Shown: positions 1-6,117 of the stretch, piece after piece
Layout: the number at the start of each line of letters is the position of its first letter
Numbering within the stretch: the first letter of the stretch is position 1
Source of the DNA: an uncultured Collinsella sp.
GTDB lineage: Bacteria > Actinomycetota > Coriobacteriia > Coriobacteriales > Coriobacteriaceae
NCBI GenBank assembly: GCA_905204635.1
Contig: CAJLAN010000082.1
Location: 1 to 7,128 of the forward strand
DNA length: 7,128 nucleotides
Direction of reading: 5' to 3'
Position numbers and translations under genes: made by a program
The notes under the pieces: model-generated
The model's input: only the letters and a program-made list of their open reading frames with translations
The model's database searches: none
What the model was told of the DNA's origin: nothing

Positions 1-8
1 CAGGGTAG

Positions 9-128
9 TTAGGCTCCGCGGGCGACAGTCCCGCACCCGCCCCGGCACCGGCAAAGTGGTTCTGCCCCAACTGCGGCAGCGAAAACGGCGGCAAGTTCTG
101 CAGCAACTGCGGAACGCCCCGGCCCTAG
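9..128 (+). CDS. 3' end of a zinc-ribbon-tailed protein (partial; in-frame stop at 6-8)
   Basis: Reading from position 9 to the TAG at 126-128 gives a Pro/Ala-rich linker (SPAPAPAPAKW) followed by a compact four-cysteine zinc ribbon, FCPNCGS...KFCSNCGTPRP, with two CxxC pairs. Such ribbons cap the C-terminus of many bacterial proteins, including SPFH/band-7 proteins and zinc-ribbon membrane proteins, so the body of this gene should lie to the left of the window. The same frame has a TAG at 6-8 and no start codon before the ribbon, so the tail is not a stand-alone gene. Either the gene is frameshifted or truncated near the window edge, or the sequence has an indel there. The identity of the parent protein cannot be determined here. 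The ribbon itself is clear; whether it is expressed is uncertain. Confidence 0.45.
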   Translation, partial: LGSAGDSPAPAPAPAKWFCPNCGSENGGKFCSNCGTPRP

Positions 129-145
129 CCCCTCTATCTGGTAAT

Positions 146-175
146 TGGCGGGGGATCCGCCACCCCCGCATTTGC
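146..175 (+). terminator. candidate terminator / alternative hairpins after the zinc-ribbon frame
   Basis: A 7-bp GC stem pairs GCGGGGG (148-154) with CCCCCGC (163-169) around an 8-nt loop and is followed by a short T-rich stretch (171-178). A mutually exclusive 6-bp hairpin, TGGCGG (146-151) with CCGCCA (157-162), uses the same bases. The position 18 nt past the TAG fits a terminator of the upstream gene, but the T-tract is poor. Confidence 0.35.
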
Positions 176-196
176 TTCTATGGGTTTCGTTCGATG

Positions 197-203
197 AAGG
201 AGG
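197..203 (+). promoter_or_regulatory. Shine-Dalgarno site fixing the lipoprotein start
   Basis: AAGGAGG lies 5 nt upstream of the ATG at 209. It rules out the longer in-frame starts at 56 (GTG) and 194 (ATG): the first would read through the zinc-ribbon gene in another frame, and the second would leave the site inside its own coding sequence. Confidence 0.85.
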
Positions 204-208
204 ACACC

Positions 209-1051
209 ATGAAGACAACGTTCAAAAAGTCCGTACTCGCATTTCTGACATGCGTCCTGGCGCTCGCCTTTGCCCTGACGGGCTGCAGCGGCGGCGGCAA
301 AGACCCCAAGGCTAACTTCGTCGGCAGCTGGCAGTACTCGGGTGGAACCTTGGATGGCGAAGAGCTCACCGATGAGTACATGGATATGCTCAAGGAGTGG
401 GGCCTCAACTGCGTCCTGATCCTCGACGAGGACGGCACAGGCGTCCTCGATATGTTCCTTGAGGTCGCCGACCTGAAATGGGAAGCCAAGGACGCCACCA
501 CCGTAACGATCACCGCCGAAGATGAGTCGCACGACCTGAAGCTCAAGGACGACAAGCTCGTCCTTGAGGTGGAAGGCGACAAGCTTATCTTCACCAAGTC
601 CGACAAGGATCTGTCCGGCACGGTGAAGAAGGATCGCGAGGCGGCCGAGAAGGAAGAAGAGGTCGATGAGGCCGTCGAAGACGACGACGTCCAGAGTGTC
701 GAAATCTCCCCCGCCGTCACCGTCGCCGATGACGATCTGTGCACCATCACCATCACCGAGAAATTCAAGGACGACTGGGGCGACATCGGCTTTGTCGTCA
801 ACATCACCAACAAGAGCGACAAGGACCTGACCTTCTACGCTCCTTCCGGCAAGACCAACGTCAACGGCACTATGAAGGAACCCTGGTTCTCGGCTAACCT
901 GATGCCCGGCACCAGCGCCACCGAGGAATTCACGTTCTCGAGCGGCGAGCTTGACAGCCTTGACGACCTGGTCAATACGACCATCGGCATCGACGCCTAC
1001 CTGACCGATTCCTACGAGGACGTCGCCTCCTACAGCGCAACCATCGCGTAG
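209..1051 (+). CDS. acidic secreted lipoprotein, two-domain, function unknown
   Basis: This 280-residue protein begins with a classic lipoprotein signal: basic MKTTFKK, a hydrophobic core, then lipobox ALTGC with the lipidated Cys at residue 26. It should be anchored on the outer face of the cytoplasmic membrane. Residues 36-130 start with FVGSWQYSGG and continue with alternating short strands ending LVLEVEGDKLIFTK, a pattern like small lipocalin-like beta domains of Gram-positive lipoproteins. Residues 141-160 form a strongly acidic linker (KEEEVDEAVEDDD). Residues 165-280 look like an Ig-like beta sandwich (FVVNITNKSDKDLTFY). No catalytic motif is visible. It has its own ribosome site and a strong terminator, so it is probably monocistronic. 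A role in binding a cell-surface ligand or cation is only a guess from its charge and placement. The gene call is very secure; the function is not known. Confidence 0.9.
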   Translation: MKTTFKKSVLAFLTCVLALAFALTGCSGGGKDPKANFVGSWQYSGGTLDGEELTDEYMDMLKEWGLNCVLILDEDGTGVLDMFLEVADLKWEAKDATTVTITAEDESHDLKLKDDKLVLEVEGDKLIFTKSDKDLSGTVKKDREAAEKEEEVDEAVEDDDVQSVEISPAVTVADDDLCTITITEKFKDDWGDIGFVVNITNKSDKDLTFYAPSGKTNVNGTMKEPWFSANLMPGTSATEEFTFSSGELDSLDDLVNTTIGIDAYLTDSYEDVASYSATIA

Positions 1052-1103
1052 CGGCAGACATCGACGGCCGCGGATTGGCGGATACATCCGCGCACATGTC
1101 AGG

Positions 1104-1142
1104 CGGGGCCGCAGGAGTTGATCCTGCGGCCCCGTCGTTTTT
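1104..1142 (+). terminator. intrinsic terminator of the lipoprotein gene
   Basis: A perfect 13-bp GC-rich stem pairs 1104-1116 with 1122-1134 around a 5-nt loop (GTTGA). After TCG it is followed by five Ts at 1138-1142. It lies 52 nt past the lipoprotein stop. The minus-strand regulator gene ends at 1163, so its transcripts also run into this stem, but no T-run follows the stem in that direction. It is therefore mainly a plus-strand terminator. Confidence 0.9.
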
Positions 1143-1162
1143 GTGCCGATGCGTAACGAGCG

Positions 1163-1783
1163 CTAGCGCTCCATATTGGGAACGATGCTGCCCTCCGTTA
1201 CTGCGCGCACGGCCAAGCGCATGATGTTGTCGTAGCCGGTCTTGTTGAGGATCTCCGAAATGCGGCGCTTGATGGTGCCCTCGCTCATAAACAGCTCGGC
1301 CGCGATCTCGCGGCGGCTCTTGCCCTCGCAGGCAAGGCGCAAAATCGATAGCTCAACATCGTCGAGTGCCGCCGTGCCCGAAAAAATGCTCTCGGGCGGC
1401 TTGGGAAACGTGCAGTAGCCCGCCAACGTGGAGCGCATCACGGCGAACAGCTCGTCGATACCGACGTTCTTGTACACAAAGCCATCGACGCCCGCCTCGC
1501 GGGCCTGATCGACAAAGGTAATCTCGGGCATGCCGGTCATGATAATGATGCGACACTCGGGCAGCCGCTCCTTGATGCGCGCCGCCGCCACGATGCCGTT
1601 TGAATCGTGTTCGGTGCACACGTCCATCAGTATCATGTCCGGGCGCTCCTTGAGCGCGACACCCAAGGCCTCGGAGGCATCGGCAATCGCGGCGACAACG
1701 GTCATATCGGGCTGGTCGCCAACGGAGCGCGCCAGGCTCTCGCGCAAGATAGCTTGGTCTTCGACGATAAGGACGCGAATCAT
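1163..1783 (-). CDS. NarL/FixJ-family response regulator (receiver + LuxR-type HTH)
   Basis: This 206-residue protein has the standard layout of a phosphorylation-controlled transcription factor. The receiver domain spans about 1-120, with the acidic pocket E8/D9, phospho-acceptor D54 in ILMDVC, T83 in IIMTG and conserved K105 in FVYK. The LuxR-type helix-turn-helix spans about 138-197 (ILRLACEGKSRREIAAEL, then SEGTIKRRISEILNKTGY). All key receiver residues are present, so it should be a working phosphoryl acceptor. It is the last gene of the three-gene signalling operon. Its ATG overlaps the TGA of the upstream kinase (ATGA, 1780-1783), and an AAAGGAG site sits at 1790-1796, 6 nt from the start, which suggests translational coupling. 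The cognate kinase is almost certainly the gene just upstream. The target genes cannot be told from the sequence. Length is typical of the family. Confidence 0.95.
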   Translation of the reverse strand: MIRVLIVEDQAILRESLARSVGDQPDMTVVAAIADASEALGVALKERPDMILMDVCTEHDSNGIVAAARIKERLPECRIIIMTGMPEITFVDQAREAGVDGFVYKNVGIDELFAVMRSTLAGYCTFPKPPESIFSGTAALDDVELSILRLACEGKSRREIAAELFMSEGTIKRRISEILNKTGYDNIMRLAVRAVTEGSIVPNMER

Positions 1784-3279
1784 GAGTTTCTCCTTTGAGC
1801 TGTGGCGCTGGCGTTGAGCGGGATGGACACCGCAAGCGTAAAGGGCGGGGCGGCATGGATTTCCAGGCAGCCGCCCAGATCTTGCGCGACATGCCTCATA
1901 CCTGGAATACCCGTTCCCTCGCGATACGATACGGGTGCCGGGGACCCGTCGTTAGAAATCGTCATGTGCGCGATGCCGTCAGCATCCGCCCCCTCCTGCC
2001 ACAGGCGCACATGGACCCGATGCGCTTGCGCATGCTTGGTGGCATTGGTCGAGGCTTCGCGGATAATCTGCAGAAAGGCTGCAGCGACACGCGCGTCCTC
2101 AGGCAGCGCCCCCTCAACATCGATCTGCACACTCACCAGGCCAAAAGCATGGACGATATCACCCAGCTGCTCTGCAGGCTCGCTGGCACCACCACTGCGC
2201 AAATCGGCGGCAATTGAGCGTAGCAACGGGTCGATCTGCTCGAGCGACTCATCGTCCAGACGCCCCTCCTCCAAATAGCGATGAAGAATGGACAGGCGCT
2301 GCCCGATCACATCGTGAACGCGGGCGCGCATACGTAGGTAGGCCGCATTGTCGGCAACCTTTTTAACTTCTTCGATCTGGGACTGGAGCTCTTGGCCCGC
2401 AAGCTCAAGCAGGTGGTTTGCTTGCGCCAAGCGGTCGTAGGCGCGTGCGTATTCCGTCACGTCCAGTCCGATAATGCGCTCAAAGAGGCGGCCCGAAACC
2501 ATAACCTCGTCGTGCACAAATAGGCGAATCTCGGCGGGAGAAATCTCGATCACCGCGCGAGCCTCACCAAAACGGTCCAAGTTAATCCGCACGCGATTCC
2601 TACTGCTTTCGGGCATTTGCATGCTAAGTTTGCGCAGGTCGTTCCATGTGCCGCTCATGTCACCTAGATCGGTGGGCATATGAAGTTCCACCAGGTTTTT
2701 GCGCATGCAGCGGTTCATGAGCAGCGGACGGCCCCTCGGGTCCAGATACAGGATGCCCACGGGAATCACGTTGATGGTTTCGATCGTCGAGAACGCGGTG
2801 ATATCCTCCTGGCGGTTGCGGACATCCATCAAGAGCGCCGCAATGGAGCGGAACAGGAAAAACGCTCCCTCTGCGATAAGGACCGTGGTCCACGCCGAGC
2901 CCATGGCAAAAACCACCGGCGGTGTAACGGCGACAACAAGCAGCAGCTCGGCCAGCATGACAGGGCGACGATAGCGCACCATAAGCACCACGCCGTAGGC
3001 AAAGATCACGGCATTGAGCCACAGCGCTCCGCCCATTGCCTTGGCGCAAACGTCAAGCGGCGCCACCAGATACGAGCCAGATGACGCGAATAAGATGAGC
3101 GCCGAAATAACTAGGTGAAGCACAAGGCTCGCCTCGTAGGCACAAATCACCTTACGGTTATAGGACGAGCGGCGCGATGAAATGAGCGGGACGTGGATCG
3201 TCTGCAGACACGCAGCCAGGGCAAAGACAACATCGAGCGCAACGATTTGGGGAAGGATGAGCGAAATCTGCATCGTCAC
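1780..3279 (-). CDS. membrane sensor histidine kinase of the NarL-partner (HisKA_3-like) type
   Basis: This 499-residue protein has roughly five hydrophobic segments in the first 150 residues (about 7-25, 51-66, 84-102, 108-124, 130-150). A PAS-like domain follows at about 160-275 (INVIPVGILYLDPRGRPLLMN), then a coiled-coil linker (281-310) and the kinase core. The phospho-acceptor is probably H322 in RVHDVIGQRLSIL, an HD-x3-Q motif of kinases that pair with NarL-type regulators. The ATPase domain has an N-box with N412 (REASTNATKHA), NDG at 443-445 and a G-box at 455-460 (GTGIPG). It should autophosphorylate and feed the regulator encoded downstream. The start used is the GTG at 3277-3279, which overlaps the upstream TGA as GTGA; an ATG two codons later is an equally good alternative. 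The signal sensed is unknown. The family call is firm; the input is open. Confidence 0.93.
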   Translation of the reverse strand: MTMQISLILPQIVALDVVFALAACLQTIHVPLISSRRSSYNRKVICAYEASLVLHLVISALILFASSGSYLVAPLDVCAKAMGGALWLNAVIFAYGVVLMVRYRRPVMLAELLLVVAVTPPVVFAMGSAWTTVLIAEGAFFLFRSIAALLMDVRNRQEDITAFSTIETINVIPVGILYLDPRGRPLLMNRCMRKNLVELHMPTDLGDMSGTWNDLRKLSMQMPESSRNRVRINLDRFGEARAVIEISPAEIRLFVHDEVMVSGRLFERIIGLDVTEYARAYDRLAQANHLLELAGQELQSQIEEVKKVADNAAYLRMRARVHDVIGQRLSILHRYLEEGRLDDESLEQIDPLLRSIAADLRSGGASEPAEQLGDIVHAFGLVSVQIDVEGALPEDARVAAAFLQIIREASTNATKHAQAHRVHVRLWQEGADADGIAHMTISNDGSPAPVSYREGTGIPGMRHVAQDLGGCLEIHAAPPFTLAVSIPLNASATAQRRNS

Positions 3280-5159
3280 TCACCCGCCCTCGGCATCAAG
3301 ACGATCATGCGCAGCTGGCCGGGCTCGCCCTCAAGGCGGTATGCCACGTTGCGCCCTTGCAGAGCGCTTTCGAGCTCTTGCGCAGCGGGCGTCTGCGAAA
3401 GACCTGCATCATCGTTGGAAAAAAGCGTGGCGCGCAGCTCGACACTGCATCGGTCATGGTCGCCCAAGTGATACATAAGCGCCGGATGGTCGGTGGTGTA
3501 GGCAAAAAACGCAAAGTCATACACGCAGTCGTACAGGGCACTTACCATACTGGCGTGCATCGGGCGCCGTATGGCGATAATCGAGGCGCAATCGATATCG
3601 ATGGTGCGCAGGTCGCTTGCGAGCTCGTTGGCAATGAGCTGAATGCGGTCGCGATCAAAACCGCTCTCCCCGTGCTGTGCCAACGTGAGCGACCCTTTGC
3701 GCTTGCAATAGGCGACGAGCATCTTGGCGCGCTGCAGCATGCGGTAACGCTCGTGCGAAGACGCTTCGTCGGTCAACGGCGGCAGCGAGCTCAGCAGGTC
3801 GTACATCCCTTTGAGCGCGCGGGCAAGCGCCTGGTCCACGTCTTGGACCAGCAAGGTCTCGGCCTCTTGATCTGCCAAATGCGTCTTAAGGTCGTAGTCG
3901 GCGGCGAGCAGCTCGTTTTGACGCTGCAGCTCCATGCGACGATGTGCCAGCTCACGGTTAAGCTCGTTGAGCTCCGACACGTCTTGGGCAAGCAGGGCCG
4001 ATCCGCCCAGCAGTGGGAAGGCACGGTACATCACATCGGGATCGGACGCCACGGCAAAGGCATGGGCGCGGCCGTGCTCCTGGGTCCGCAACTCCTCGCG
4101 CACGCCTACCGGCGTTGGCTTTGACACCGGCGTGGCATAGACCTCCTGCAGGTCGCGCGCTAGAACTTTGAGGTCAAGCGGCAAGGTGTCGAAGATGCCG
4201 GCGATGTCGTGATACGACGGAACGACACCGCAATCGAGACAGATTTCCATCGCCACCACGCACAGGACGCAATAGACGAGCGAAAAGTTGAGCCTCCATG
4301 CCCAGGGCACGCGCAGAGCATATGAGATGGCAAAGAAAGCGCCGCCCAGCAGCACGAGCGCCGCCGTGCCCGAGAAACGCTGGATGCGAAAGGACGAGGA
4401 CCGACCAACCAGGATAAAAAAGGCCACGAAGTTAAAGGCCGTCCACACTAAGACGGCGAAATAACCCCAGCCGTACGTGTAATCGTTGCTCCAGGTGTCG
4501 CTTGTACGGTCAAAGCGGAAGACCTGCTGGTGAAAATCGTTGGTGAGCACAAATCCGATAAGCAGGATGGCCGCAATCCACAGCGCAACGCAGTAGCGGC
4601 GACCCAGGCGGTGTTGCTCCAGGCCCGCAAGGCGCAGACCACACAACTGGTAGAGCAGCGGAATGAGCGTCATGGGCACGTAGTACAGGTACCACAGCAC
4701 GGTGGCATAGAACGGCGTGAACGACTTGTACTTGAGAATGACTTCGATCATCCACAGGGCGCAGATGGAGGCGATGGCAACAAGGCGGCGGCGCAACACA
4801 TAGTCCAAACAGCGCAGATAGACCGATACGCCCCAGATCGAAAATGCAATTGCGGCAACAAGCAACGGCAGAGAGCTCGAATGGACGAGCGCATCCACGA
4901 CCTCTTCGGACACCTCGCTATAGGCGGGCACGGCGTTAGAAAGTTTGGGGTCGAAGGCGAACAGCGCCGGCAAGACTGCCAAAAGCATGAGGAACATCGC
5001 GGTGATGACACCGGCGATAGCAAAGACGCGGTGGCGGTACACCTGATGTGTTATGCCAACAAGGAATCGCGGCATGGCGAAGAGCCTGCCGCCCCTGGGA
5101 TCCGCCACGGGTGCGGATCGGGCGGCCGCGTTGCCGATATGTCGCTCGCGGGTACCCAT
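3276..5159 (-). CDS. 7TM-type membrane sensor with a degenerate kinase-like C-terminus
   Basis: With the ATG at 5157-5159 this is a 627-residue protein. The first half (about 45-310) holds some eight hydrophobic helices with signatures of the histidine-kinase N-terminal 7TM region: WYLYYVPMTLIPLLYQL, LTNDFHQQVFRF (206-215) and DYTYGWGYF. A linker and a coiled coil (about 393-445) follow. The rest (about 450-627) resembles a kinase dimerisation/ATPase region in layout (AYCKRKGSL at 483-491), but I see no N-box Asn, no DxG and no GxG lid motifs, so catalysis looks unlikely. It is the first gene of the operon, joined to the complete kinase by a 4-bp GTGA overlap. It probably works as a sensory partner or allosteric subunit of that kinase; this is inference. 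An alternative start is the ATG at 5073-5075 (599 residues), which keeps all membrane helices. The longer frame to 5303 runs through a repeat hairpin and is not credible. Confidence 0.85.
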   Translation of the reverse strand: MGTRERHIGNAAARSAPVADPRGGRLFAMPRFLVGITHQVYRHRVFAIAGVITAMFLMLLAVLPALFAFDPKLSNAVPAYSEVSEEVVDALVHSSSLPLLVAAIAFSIWGVSVYLRCLDYVLRRRLVAIASICALWMIEVILKYKSFTPFYATVLWYLYYVPMTLIPLLYQLCGLRLAGLEQHRLGRRYCVALWIAAILLIGFVLTNDFHQQVFRFDRTSDTWSNDYTYGWGYFAVLVWTAFNFVAFFILVGRSSSFRIQRFSGTAALVLLGGAFFAISYALRVPWAWRLNFSLVYCVLCVVAMEICLDCGVVPSYHDIAGIFDTLPLDLKVLARDLQEVYATPVSKPTPVGVREELRTQEHGRAHAFAVASDPDVMYRAFPLLGGSALLAQDVSELNELNRELAHRRMELQRQNELLAADYDLKTHLADQEAETLLVQDVDQALARALKGMYDLLSSLPPLTDEASSHERYRMLQRAKMLVAYCKRKGSLTLAQHGESGFDRDRIQLIANELASDLRTIDIDCASIIAIRRPMHASMVSALYDCVYDFAFFAYTTDHPALMYHLGDHDRCSVELRATLFSNDDAGLSQTPAAQELESALQGRNVAYRLEGEPGQLRMIVLMPRAGE

Positions 5160-5168
5160 AGTGCTTTT

Positions 5169-5174
5169 AGTGTA
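5169..5174 (-). promoter_or_regulatory. possible -10 element of the signalling operon (leaderless start)
   Basis: On the minus strand TACACT, which fits the actinobacterial TAnnnT -10 pattern, ends 9 nt before the ATG at 5159. Transcription from it would begin at or next to the start codon. No Shine-Dalgarno site precedes that ATG, which fits a leaderless message. No good -35 hexamer is visible. Confidence 0.4.
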
Positions 5175-5210
5175 CCGACAGATGGGTCGAAAAAGCGGGC
5201 CGCATGTCCC

Positions 5211-5253
5211 AAAATCCGCAGACGGCAAGGCGCCCGGCAGCCTCCCCCGTCTG
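5211..5253 (-). terminator. weak intrinsic terminator candidate downstream of the DUF4867 gene
   Basis: On the minus strand CAGACGG (5247-5253) pairs with CCGTCTG (5219-5225), with an inner 4-bp AGGC/GCCT stem. After CGGA it runs into TTTT (5211-5214). It would stop transcripts from the DUF4867 gene before the signalling operon. The loop is large and the T-tract short, so the call is tentative. Confidence 0.3.
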
Positions 5254-5272
5254 GCACTTCCCGATATCCGCC

Positions 5273-5323
5273 CGCCCCAAACCACCGCAAAGGGGACAGG
5301 CACCTTTGTGGTGGTTTGGGGCG
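5273..5323 (+). repeat. 21-bp-stem hairpin, probable dispersed intergenic repeat
   Basis: Arm 5273-5293 pairs with arm 5303-5323 over 21 consecutive positions. Twenty are Watson-Crick and one is G-T (5287/5309). The loop is 9 nt (5294-5302, GGACAGGCA). The core reads CAAAGGGGACAGGCACCTTTG. It begins 5 nt past the stop of the DUF4867 gene and has no T-run on either side, so it is not a standard terminator. The shape and placement suit a REP-like or miniature mobile repeat. I recall similar GGGGACAGGCACC hairpins being common in several bacterial genomes, but only one copy is in this window. Confidence 0.75.
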
Positions 5324-5328
5324 ATGCG

Positions 5329-5973
5329 CTAGTCCACGGTGATGTCGAGGTTCTTGCCGATGAGGCCTACGTAGCCGCCCTCGGCAGCCTTGGGGCTGTC
5401 AGCATGGCAGAGAACCCACTTGTCGGCCTTCCAGTAGCAGTAGCTGTCGCCGGCCGTGGGCATGTCGGCCGCGGCCTCGGGGCGCGGGCCGTTGGTGCCG
5501 GCGGGCAGCGCCACCATCACCTGGAAGCCACCGTCGTCGACCATGCACGGCGTGTAGTGAAGCGTGGTGTTGAAGACTTCGACGGCCGTACCCGCCGGCA
5601 CGCGAAACGCCTTGACACACGCGGTGTCGAGCTTGCCGTCCTCGATCTCCCAGCGATGCGCCACGAGCAGGATAAAGTCGCGAGCGCCCAGGTTGAATTC
5701 GCTCGTGCGGTGATACTCCAGGCAGTTGAGCTGCGTGTTGTGGCCGTTGCACCAGCCGAGCTGGAAGGGACGGCCGCCAAACATGAGAAAGCCCAGTTTA
5801 TCGGCATCTTTGACGCCCTCGAGCTCCGGCGCGCTTGCTACGTACTTGCTGCCCTCGGGAATGGGCGTGGCTGAGAGCGCCTCGAGCACGGGCGACGTGA
5901 GCTCGGACGGAACGTCATCCCAAACGTTGCCATAGGATTTGAACTCGGGATCGTTGACAGAGTAGATATGCAT
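5329..5973 (-). CDS. DUF4867 family protein, cupin-like
   Basis: This 214-residue soluble protein has no signal peptide or membrane segment. It matches the DUF4867 family as I know it from gut Clostridia and Bacteroidetes: an opening like IYSVNDPEFKSYG, the central block GWCNGHNTQLNCLEYHRTSE, the strand VPAGTAVEVFNTTLHYTPC, and the ending GLIGKNLDI. The central block (H78, E86, H88, E92) and H139 are spaced like metal ligands of a cupin fold, so metal and small-molecule or sugar binding is plausible but unproven. In other genomes relatives often sit near sugar-uptake genes; here none is in view. The start is the ATG at 5971-5973, set by AGGAG 5 nt upstream; the GTG at 5977-5979 would overlap that site. 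It is transcribed alone from its own promoter. The family call is fairly firm and the function unknown. Confidence 0.88.
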   Translation of the reverse strand: MHIYSVNDPEFKSYGNVWDDVPSELTSPVLEALSATPIPEGSKYVASAPELEGVKDADKLGFLMFGGRPFQLGWCNGHNTQLNCLEYHRTSEFNLGARDFILLVAHRWEIEDGKLDTACVKAFRVPAGTAVEVFNTTLHYTPCMVDDGGFQVMVALPAGTNGPRPEAAADMPTAGDSYCYWKADKWVLCHADSPKAAEGGYVGLIGKNLDITVD

Positions 5974-5978
5974 GTTCA

Positions 5979-5983
5979 CTCCT
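5979..5983 (-). promoter_or_regulatory. Shine-Dalgarno site of the DUF4867 gene
   Basis: AGGAG on the minus strand lies 5 nt before the ATG at 5971-5973. It decides that start over the GTG at 5977-5979, which overlaps it. Confidence 0.8.
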
Positions 5984-6008
5984 GTTCGTAAATGTGACTA
6001 TACGAACA
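5983..6008 (-). promoter_or_regulatory. operator-like inverted repeat at the DUF4867 transcription start
   Basis: TGTTCGTA (5983-5990) and TACGAACA (6001-6008) are perfect 8-bp arms separated by 10 nt, a two-turn dimer-site geometry. The site runs from the edge of the predicted -10 element to the Shine-Dalgarno site, so a bound protein would block initiation. No regulator gene in the window is an obvious match. Arms of this length do occur by chance; the position is what makes it convincing. Confidence 0.55.
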
Positions 6009-6036
6009 TTCTAGAACAAACACGAGCGATTTTGAA
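6008..6036 (-). promoter_or_regulatory. promoter of the DUF4867 gene
   Basis: The minus strand carries TTCAAA (6031-6036) and TAGAAT (6008-6013) with a 17-bp spacer. They match TTGACA and TATAAT at 4/6 and 5/6 positions. The predicted start is near 6001, giving a short leader of about 28 nt. Arms CGAGCG (6023-6028) and CGCTCG (6037-6042) flank the -35 box. Confidence 0.6.
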
Positions 6037-6057
6037 CGCTCGCCCCGACCAATCAAC

Positions 6058-6088
6058 AAAAAGGCGCCCCCGCATAAGCGAAGGCGCC
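6058..6088 (-). terminator. intrinsic terminator of luxS
   Basis: On the minus strand an 11-bp stem pairs 6078-6088 with 6063-6073 (GGCGCC ends, two G-U pairs, then CGC/GCG) around the loop TTAT. It is directly followed by TTTTT (6058-6062). It lies 29 nt past the luxS stop and separates luxS from the DUF4867 gene. On the plus strand the two wobble pairs become A/C mismatches and no T-run follows, so it is directional. Confidence 0.88.
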
Positions 6089-6117
6089 CAATGCGCGCGT
6101 TTTGGGCGATAAAGCTC

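Noticed and set aside
134..1087. 317-residue open frame on the minus strand opposite the lipoprotein gene
   Set aside because: The plus frame has a ribosome site, signal peptide, lipobox and terminator. The antisense frame is a by-product of GC-rich codon bias and has no recognisable domain.
1158..1171. Perfect 14-bp palindrome GAGCGCTAGCGCTC over the stop codon of the response regulator
   Set aside because: Seven complementary pairs are expected about 0.4 times in 7.1 kb by chance, and no promoter or function is attached to it.
5160..5303. 48-residue N-terminal extension of the 7TM sensor
   Set aside because: It would translate part of the 21-bp hairpin and the GC-rich intergenic region, has no ribosome site and no membrane or domain content.
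4530..5342. 270-residue plus-strand open frame across the 7TM sensor gene and the repeat hairpin
   Set aside because: It is antisense to conserved 7TM kinase signatures, has basic low-complexity composition and crosses an intergenic hairpin. The same applies to the plus frames 3357-4124 and 5053-5874.
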